A stretch of DNA of 64,000 bases from Asterochloris sp. CNOR1. Its lineage: Eukaryota > Chlorophyta > Trebouxiophyceae > Trebouxiales > Trebouxiaceae. The DNA lies in assembly GCA_963969365.1 (NCBI GenBank), contig OZ017750.1:2976001-3040000 (forward strand). Reading direction: 5' to 3'. Numbering within the stretch: position 1 is the first letter of the stretch; each line of letters starts with the position of its first letter. Positions 57,111-64,000 of this stretch are shown piece by piece. Both the position numbers and the translations under genes were made by a program. The notes beneath the pieces are model-generated. The model was not told the DNA's origin and did no database searches. It saw nothing but the letters and a program-made list of their open reading frames with translations.

Positions 57111-57191
57111 ACATACAGAGAATGATACAATATGCAATTTCGGCGTTGCCTGCTAGGTCAGCTCTGCTAGGTCAGCTCTGCTAGGTCAGAT
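57095..57191 (+). repeat. Short direct repeats at the 5' edge of the LINE
   Basis: AGAGAATGATA occurs twice (about 57100 and 57117). Just beyond it a 14-bp unit, CTGCTAGGTCAGCT, is repeated three times in tandem (57150-57191, the last copy with a change). This marks the place where the LINE homology fades out. Confidence 0.7.
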
Positions 57192-57279
57192 CTGGATAAC
57201 AGTTTATCTACAACATTTTTGTAGTGGCTGTGTTGCTTCCTTCACAAAGGTCACGCATCCACTCGCCGAGCGCTGCCAG

Positions 57280-59116
57280 ATGCTGAGTGGCACGTGTACC
57301 CTGTCGACCAGGCCTCTCTCGTGGACACTGCGCGCGTCGAGGTGCGTCGACTGCATACCCTAGTCTGCTGCTGCGTGCCTGCCCTGCCCTGCCCTGCCGT
57401 TCCTCCTCCCTGTGCAGCCAAGCAACCTTTGGGATGTTTAGCAGTCAACTGTAACCACCAGATCAGGGTTGCTGTCAGTGGTGGCTGCTGTTGCCTGCAG
57501 GCGCCAGGCCCAGCATGTGACTGTGGCTCGCTCTGCTGGCACCAGCGGGCGCGGCAGGGGCAGGAAGGTTACCAACAGGGGGGGGGCGTCAGTTGACGTT
57601 CTGGACAAGCCTGCGTCTACCGCTGATCAGGAGGCAGCTGCCCGCAGGGAGGCGCTGGGGCAGTCATTTCGGGAGGCACAGGCAGCCAAGCTGGCACAGC
57701 AGGCAGCGGCCCGCCGCGAGGCTGCTGCTCAGGCAGCGGCCCGCCGCGAGTCTGCTGGTCAGACAACGCCACGGCCCAGCACGCCTGCTGCTCAGACAGC
57801 GCCACGGCCCAGCACGCCTGCTGCTCAGACAGCGCCCCGGCCCAGCACGAATGGCACAGGGGCGGCAGCTGTGTCTGAGAAGGAGGCAGCTGCCCGCAGG
57901 GAGGCGCTGGGGCAGGAGCAGCGGGAGGCACAGGCAGCCAAACTGGCACGGCAGGCAGCGGCCCGCCGCGAGTCTGGTACCTCAGGGCGGCGCGCTGCGG
58001 CGTCTGCGCTGGCCGAGCAGCAGCGTACTACCAGGCCAGCACCAGCAGTGGGGCAAGCAGCGCCTGTCAGGGCGCCGCTGGGGCAGGGGCTGGGGCTGCG
58101 GGAGGCACAGGCAGCCAAACTGGCACGGCAGGCAGCGGGCCGCCGCGAGTCTGGTACCTCAGGGCGGCACCTCGCGGCAAAGGCGCTGATCGAGAAGCAG
58201 CGTGCTGCTCGGCTGGCAGTGGCTGCCCTGCAGCGCCAGACAGGGCAGGCTGCCGTCAATGGGGCCCAGCAGACAGGTGAGGCTGTTGGCCAGGCTGCTG
58301 ACAGTGAGTGCATCCTGCACCAGGCCGTGCAGCAATCCTCATCAAGGCTGCCTCAGGCATGGCAGGGCAGGTTACTGACTGTGAGGGCTTCAGGTTGTGC
58401 CCATGTCCATGTGGGGCACACAGTGTGCCTGCCTTCGCAGGCGCTTGCAGGTGCCTAGCATGTGGTCAATGCTCCGCCTCAGATGGGGCGGAGTAGGCGA
58501 CTGCCAGGGCGTGGTGCCTGGGGCTGTGTGTCTTGAGTTGCCAGTCACGCAGGCTGCCCAGCCTCACGTGAGGGCGCTGAAACCCTGCCATGCAAACCTG
58601 TTTGCAGGCTGCTTCAGCTGCAGGTCAAGCTGCCTCCCTGTTCCTGCAGGTGTGTTTCAGTGCCGTTGATGTGCCACTCACAGCTTGTGCTCACCAGCAC
58701 CAGCGCCTGCACTTGCCCCCCAGTAAACCCAAGCGCTCCTCCAAACCGCCCTGCAGTCCTGCAGGAGAGAGCCTCATGGCAGCTCCGTGAGCTGCAGTGT
58801 AGTAGACAGCATGCAGCTCAGCTGTGCCTGCTGTGCAGACCTGCGGGAGAGCACAGACAAGCTGCAGCGCGACCTCAACCAGGCAGTGGACCAGGCAGCC
58901 TTCAAGACATCCAAGACAGAGTTCCAGGTGGACAAGGTCTCGCAGTCAGCCGCAGACAGCGTGGCAGATGTGATCGAGAGCGTCAAGAGTGAGCCCATGA
59001 CTGCTGTTGGGGTGCCGCCATTTCTGAGCGTGGAGGAGTGCTGGCGGCCATCTGCTTTGCTCTGGGTGCTGGCTGTGCTAGTTTTTCGTGCCAGCTCTGC
59101 TGCATCTGCGGCATGA
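57280..59116 (+). CDS. Ala/Arg/Gln-repeat protein, possibly organelle-targeted, with a DUF883-like end
   Basis: Unrecognised overall. First exon 57280 to about 57341 (MLSGTCTLSTRPLSWTLRAS) joins in phase to the exon after CTGCAG at about 57500 (RQAQHVTVARSAGTSGRGRG). The Arg/Ser/Thr-rich start is typical of plastid or mitochondrial transit peptides. Then come about 230 residues of amphipathic repeats (REAQAAKLARQAAARRESGT) and a Pro/Thr linker repeat. A late exon from about 58840 reads STDKLQRDLNQAVDQAAFKT, then DSVADVIESVKSEPMTAVGV, which resembles the helix plus ENPxxAVG start of DUF883/YqjD-like tail-anchored proteins. Right after AVGV the expected hydrophobic anchor continues only in another frame (LAAICFALGAGCASF, from 59040), about 26 bp on. 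Either a mis-read splice or a frameshift explains this. The exons between 58300 and 58840 are unresolved. Confidence 0.55.
57765..57865 (+). repeat. 33-bp tandem repeat in the coding region
   Basis: Three near-identical copies of an 11-residue unit (TAPRPSTPAAQ). They stay in frame and are very alike, so expansion is recent. Confidence 0.85.
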
Positions 59117-61299
59117 GCACCAGTGTACCGTGCAATGAGTGCGGGTGGCATCACATTCTGCACACAGCTCCTGTGAACAAGAGGCCCCCAGCAGCCAGCC
59201 GTCTTCTGCAGCTGCCACAGTGCTTGGCCAGAGGGAGGCTGCATGCCACTACAGCCGGTCAGAAACAGGAACACAACCTACTAGAGCACTCTCTTGTGTT
59301 GGGTTGATGCGGTTGAGTGGAAGACTTGCCTGGCGTCAAGCACCGTGTATTTTGTGGTGTCCTTGCACTGTCTGGTACCTTCTGCCTGGGTGATCAAGCC
59401 GATGCAACAAGTCGATCTAAGGCTTGCGCAGGGATCTGGTCTCGTCCAGACACGTCCCTGCACAGGAAGCTGTGGCAGTAACAGGGCCGCATTGCACCAG
59501 GATCAGTCTGATGCCTGCTTCGGGCTTTGGACCCACCTCATAGCTGGGACTCACGTCACCCTCCCCTGCCTGCAAAGAATGCAGGCAGCAACAGGGCGGC
59601 GCCCCCTGCCAGCAGGTGATGCGGCACCTGCTTACCATAGCTTCCATCTGCCTGCAGAATCAGCGGGCGATGCGCCCTACAACTTCCAGATTGCAATCTC
59701 AGTTGCAATTCAATAGTACTTGACCGTACCCACAACCGATCTCCATTCAGTGTGGAACATGCGGTGATGTCAAGGCATCCTATGACCTCATGACAGGCTT
59801 CAGCCACCAGCGGCAGGGATGCAAGCTGCTAAGAGCACTTTCTGCTGCATCTGGCAGCTTCCCTCACAATCAATCACGAGATATATATAGCAGCAGGTCT
59901 TCACAAATGTTTTAAGCCAATCAGTCCTCATGCGTGCCATCATGATGAAGTTGATGGTCATCTTGAAGATTTTAATTCAGAAGTGGAGCATGGCCCCGAG
60001 TAGCCCTCAAACAGTAGCCCTCAAAACAGCAATGCTGCCCTGGCCAGAGCTGCAGGACATGCTGACGCGTGGGCCTTCATGCCATACAACCTCCATGATG
60101 CCTGTCCAGTTCTGCTGTGTGCCAGCGCCAACCTGCCTCGATGCTCGGCCTCAGACCAGTCAACCCCGGCAGCCTTGTGCACATGTACATGCCATCAGCT
60201 TCAGCATGCTATCAGAGCCTGCCCTGCCCTGCCCAACTGAACAGATTGTGACAGAGGTGCCGGTGTTGCAATGCACTAACGGTGCCCTGTTGGCTGCCTG
60301 CTGAGTTCACCTCGCTACTGGGGGTAATTGCAGACATCATTTGCGTGGAGCACCATTTGAAATGTGCGCTGGCCTCACCAAAGAGGCATGATCACTTGAG
60401 AACAGAGCCCTCCACTCAGCTGAACCTCAGAGGGCCCTAAGAGCAAAGGAGGCTTGACAGACAGTGGACCTGCGGAAAGTGGTCAGCATGCTTGGTAGAT
60501 ATGCTGTAGCATGCACGTCTAGCACTTCAGCAAAGACTGGGCAGGCCATAAAGATTAGCACAGGAAAAGTCTGCCTGCCTCATGCCTGGAAGCAGCAGCC
60601 ACACCAGCTGGCAGGTGAGCTGGCCTCCCTCCTCAGGCACAGACGAGATACTGCTAGCAACTGATTGTGTTTCAGCATAGACAGTGCTATCTGGCCTTGC
60701 AGAGCCTGCCTGCTCTTGCAGCAACACACAGCTGCCCATCAGCAGCATCAAAGGGTACACAATTGCTGCTTTGAGACGACCCTGCCACTCAGCATGGGCA
60801 GATGGCGCCTAGGCAGTTGCTTGCTACTGTTTAAATGCAAGCACGACGCCTGCATTGCTGACCCTGGTCTGGGCGACCCCCTTTCCCCCTTGAGGCCTGA
60901 CATCGGGGTACTCACCTACCCCTGCCACTGACAGCTGGGCTACAACAGCCCATCTAATGCAGCCAGGTCCAGGCATCTATTTTTCAGCACGCCTTAGCAG
61001 ACTGGTGTGTCTGCTCACATCTGATTCTGTTTATGTCACCTGCAACATTGTTGGGTGCCATTCCGGAAAAGATTGGCTACAGCCGTGCATAGATCTTGGC
61101 AGCCTAAGATAAGGGACATGAAACAGGCTGCTTGTTGACCGGGCCTGCCGAGCAGCCGAACTCTCCTCCTGACCACGGGCCAGCATACCCTTTGCTTCTT
61201 GCTGCTGCATAGTGAGACAGCAAGCTGCTTTGGAAAACCGCCTCGTGCTGCGGAACTTCTCGCTCAGGACTCTCAACTTAGCTGAGGCTCCAACTCATC
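59117..61299. other. 2.2 kb without a supported gene
   Basis: Only short or family-less frames are seen: for example 140 codons at 59294-59716 and 124 codons at 59930-60304, both without phase-matched partners. A TATATATAG stretch lies at about 59880 and a short duplication (GTAGCCCTCAAA) near 60000-60025. It should hold the 3' UTR of the left gene and the promoter of the DnaJ gene. No tRNA or rRNA could be recognised. Confidence 0.4.
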
Positions 61300-64000
61300 A
61301 TGCCTGGCATAGTTGAGACAGACTATTACAGGGAGCTCGGCCTCACCAGGTGAGTGCTGAGCGTTCGCATGGCTTGCTGTGCTCAACCCCAGCCAGCATC
61401 ACTTTGACAACAGCCTGGCCCCTCTGCACACAGGAGCGCCACTGACATCGATGTCAAAAAAGCGTGAGTGCTGCTGCCACTGGGTGTCAGAGCTCTTCTG
61501 GCATACATTTCAGTGCTCCTGCTGCATGGCATGTGGCCTGCGCAGCTCTGGTCAGCATTCCCTGGCCCCCTGTGCGTGGCCTGCTGCTGCGAAGTAGGCT
61601 TGAGCACCTCATGACTGGTGCTGCAGGTTCCGCAAACTCGCCCTCGCCTGCCACCCTGATGCAGACCCCACGCCCGCAGCGCACACACAATTTGTGCGGG
61701 CCTGTGAGGCGTATGACGTGCTCAGCAACCGTGAGTGTTGTTGCACTGTGCTTTGAGGCGGTGAGCAGCTGCCTCAAGGTGGCATGCCCAGGCAGCAGCC
61801 TTGAAAACATGGGGGTGCTGCCTAGCTCTAGCATGCAGCACACACTTGGCTGGCAAGCCGAGGCGCCAGTGCTGGTGCAGGCTGGGTGCTGCTGGGCAAT
61901 GCTATAATCTTCAGCAACATGGCCATGCCCAGGCAGCAGAGCTGGAATACCTTGGGCGCTGCTGACTTCTGCCAACCATGCCCTCAGTCCAGCCCTTCAA
62001 GACAAGCTTGGGGTTGGCTGCCCCAAGGCATTGCCAGCTCTGTGCCGAGCTTCTGCTGCAGGGCCAGTCAACCAGTCCCCGAAACCCCTGCCACAGACCA
62101 CCTGATTGGCTAACTGCAGCTGAGCGCAAGGGACTGTACGACCTTTTGGGAGAGTCGGCGCTGAAGCAGGGCGTCCCTGACGGGGCAGGAGGTAGGCCCA
62201 TCGCAGCCACCCATTGTGTGCTGCTGTCTGCGCTCTTGATATATGCTGCAACAAAGCACTCAGGCTGTCTGGCAGCTGGCTGCAACATACACCTGCTGCT
62301 GCGATGTCGTCTGCAGCACATTCAGCATTGTCCAGCCACCCTACAATGGCTGCAAGCCCAGCCATGTGCTTTAGCAGTCACCTTGCTCAGATCTGAGCTA
62401 CCAACCGTGTGCACAAGCATTGCGTTGCAGCAGCCAATAACAGCCTGCCCCGGCACCATGCGCTGCAAGGCGTTTTGTGGGCTCTCCTGCAGGAACCACG
62501 GGCGGCTCCTACAGCTTCAACATCGAGATGGGGCCAGATGAGGTCTTTGCGCGCTTTTTTGGAACGCTGAACCCTTATGAGGCGCTGCAGGGTGAATGTG
62601 GATGCCTGCAGCGAACAGGCCATCGCCATTGCTTTTGGAGCCAGGCAGCTCAGTGGCACTGCAGCCGCACGGCAGGGTAGTCCCCCGTTGCATGACAGCT
62701 GCCTGTGTACCCACCATGAGGTGCCTGAAATGCCCTGTGCCATGGGGCCTGGCAGCACAGCGTACAGCCCCCAGACGTGTTGTATCCATAGCCATACAAA
62801 AGCTGGTAAGGGCAAGTGTGCCCTAAGCATCAGCTGCAGCAACTGACATTGACAGCCAGCAGATGCAGCAAGCAAAGCGGCTTCCTCATCATCGCCCCTC
62901 TTGCTGGACCCAGCCCTGCAACGCCTGCGCTTACCTTCTCAAAGAGGCCAAGCACACGTTGCTCACAGCTTGTATCTGCGCCAGAGCTTTACACTGATCA
63001 AGTGCAGCCTGCCTCTTGGGCGCTCTTGAGCACATCACCACCCCTCAAAACAGTTTGGCTGACTTGGTTCAGGCTGATTTTGCAGGCATCTCAAGCTCAT
63101 TTGAGCAGATGACCACCCCCAAGAAGCCAGCGCCGGGCAAGAAGAAGACGGTGAGGCAAACACCTCTGCTGCCATTCATGAAGCTCAACAAGCCGGCCAG
63201 CACCTGCACTGTGCACAGGCCGAGATGACCAGGACGGCTGCTGCTGCTTTATCGCTGCACTTTGGAGTCTCCCATTGCATTTGCAGCATGTGCCCTTCAG
63301 AATGTTCCTCTCCTGCGTCAGGCAGGCCCTGCACCTATGTCACCATGCAACATGCCACCATAGCAATTGTCTTTCCACCTCCTGCGATGCCTGCATTGTG
63401 GCATCTCCATGACCCTGTTGGAGATGTGCCGACGGGTAGCAGCCAGTCATGGCAGTCCAGACCCTTGACCCCTGCCATTGCTGCACTGCGACAACGTCCT
63501 GACCCGGGAGGGAGTGCACCCAGGTGGAGCCACAGCAGTTGAACTGTCCTCTGCCACAGTAGCAAACTTTCACTCCACACCTTGTCGTCTGCTGCAGCGT
63601 GATTCCTGATGCCTGCGTCAGGTGTACCACAGCTGCAGCCAGCTGGAAGAGCAACAGGGAGCCTGCTTGCCCTGAATGATCTTGCAGCTACCTGCCCTGG
63701 CTGCAGCATCACCTTCAGCTGCAGGCTTGAGAGGAGTGCTCACACACCTGTACAGCCCTCTGCCATGCCAGCAGGTATTGAGGCCCGTCCCCTGCCAATG
63801 CCTGCAGTATGACTTCTTCCTGACTCTGGAGGAGGTGTACCATGGCGTCATGAAGCAGGTGACCCACACGCGGCGGGTGCTCCAGCCAGACGGCGCCACA
63901 GAGGTGCAGGAGAGGGAGCTGACCATTGACGTGAGTGAGGATGCCCCTCTGCGCACCGCGTGGGCCTGACTAGTGTCCAGTGCAGCGCCCCTGGCCTTGG
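61300..64000 (+). CDS. Class B DnaJ (Hsp40), DNAJB13-like, 3' partial
   Basis: Hsp70 co-chaperone. Exons 61300-61349 (MPGIVETDYYRELGLTR), 61434-61463, 61627-61730 (FRKLALACHPDADPT with the HPD triplet), 62120-62191 (GLYDLLGESALKQGVPDGAG), 62493 to about 62591 (SYSFNIEMGPDEVFARFFGT), about 63054-63150 (DFAGISSSFEQMTTPKK) and 63808-63930 (YDFFLTLEEVYHGVMKQVTH; RRVLQPDG; LTIDV). No Gly/Phe-rich region or Cys zinc finger is present, so it is class B. The GVP.G..G and FxxFFG.NP order after the J domain is that of DNAJB13 and its relatives, known in other algae and animals from radial spokes of flagella. The phase at the fifth/sixth exon join was not checked. The C-terminal domain continues past the edge. 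Confidence 0.88.

Noticed and set aside
59294-59716. 140-codon frame in the gene-poor stretch
   Set aside because: No conserved motif, no phase-matched neighbouring exon, many Cys/Trp as in random GC-rich frames.

Overview
The window looks like nuclear DNA of a green alga, most likely a trebouxiophyte of the Coccomyxa/Chlorella kind. The reasons are GC-rich DNA, genes broken into many short exons with GTGAGT-type donors and TGCAG acceptors, very tight gene spacing on both strands, and proteins whose closest recognisable relatives are plant or green-algal (a plant-type S-adenosylmethionine decarboxylase with a leader peptide, deaminase-only RibD, a RAP-domain protein, a plant-type RabGAP). The genus is an inference. 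Gene models were built by eye from reading frames, splice signals, exon phase and family resemblance. Many exon edges are firm because phases agree; some 5' ends are not.

Layout, left to right: 3' end of methionyl-tRNA synthetase (+, to 364); an unrecognised basic protein (-, 497-1262); the large subunit of replication factor C, RFC1, over 13 kb (+, 1349-14486); S-adenosylmethionine decarboxylase with a probable upstream ORF (-, 14819-17292); an FHA and coiled-coil protein (+, 17472-24354); riboflavin deaminase RibD/PyrD (+, 24611-25658); an HhH-GPD DNA glycosylase (-, 25748-28001); a secreted or membrane-anchored Ala/Pro/Ser-rich glycoprotein (+, 28135-32244); a RAP-domain organelle-RNA type protein (-, 32507-39396); BUB3 (+, 39742-41916); a universal stress protein (+, 42071-43043); an F-box protein and a nearby orphan exon (-, 43513-44328); a TBC RabGAP (+, about 44986-52616); a small two-hydrophobic-segment protein (+, 52960-54102); a nucleotide-sugar transporter (-, 54144-55651); a broken 5'-truncated LINE (-, about 55980-57110); an Ala/Arg/Gln-repeat protein (+, 57280-59116); a 2.2-kb stretch without a supported gene; and a class B DnaJ (Hsp40) running off the right edge (+, 61300-64000).

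The genes do not form one pathway. RFC1, the DNA glycosylase, BUB3 and the FHA protein would act in the nucleus in replication, repair and mitosis. RibD and the RAP protein are probably organellar. The glycoprotein, RabGAP and sugar transporter belong to the secretory system.

The most striking pattern is not a gene. Many introns contain decayed tandem copies of the neighbouring exon or of the exon-intron boundary (in RFC1, the FHA gene, SAMDC, the RabGAP, the RAP gene and others). In the RabGAP three 36-bp copies, each with its own TGCAG acceptor, sit in frame exactly at the catalytic glutamine-finger motif.
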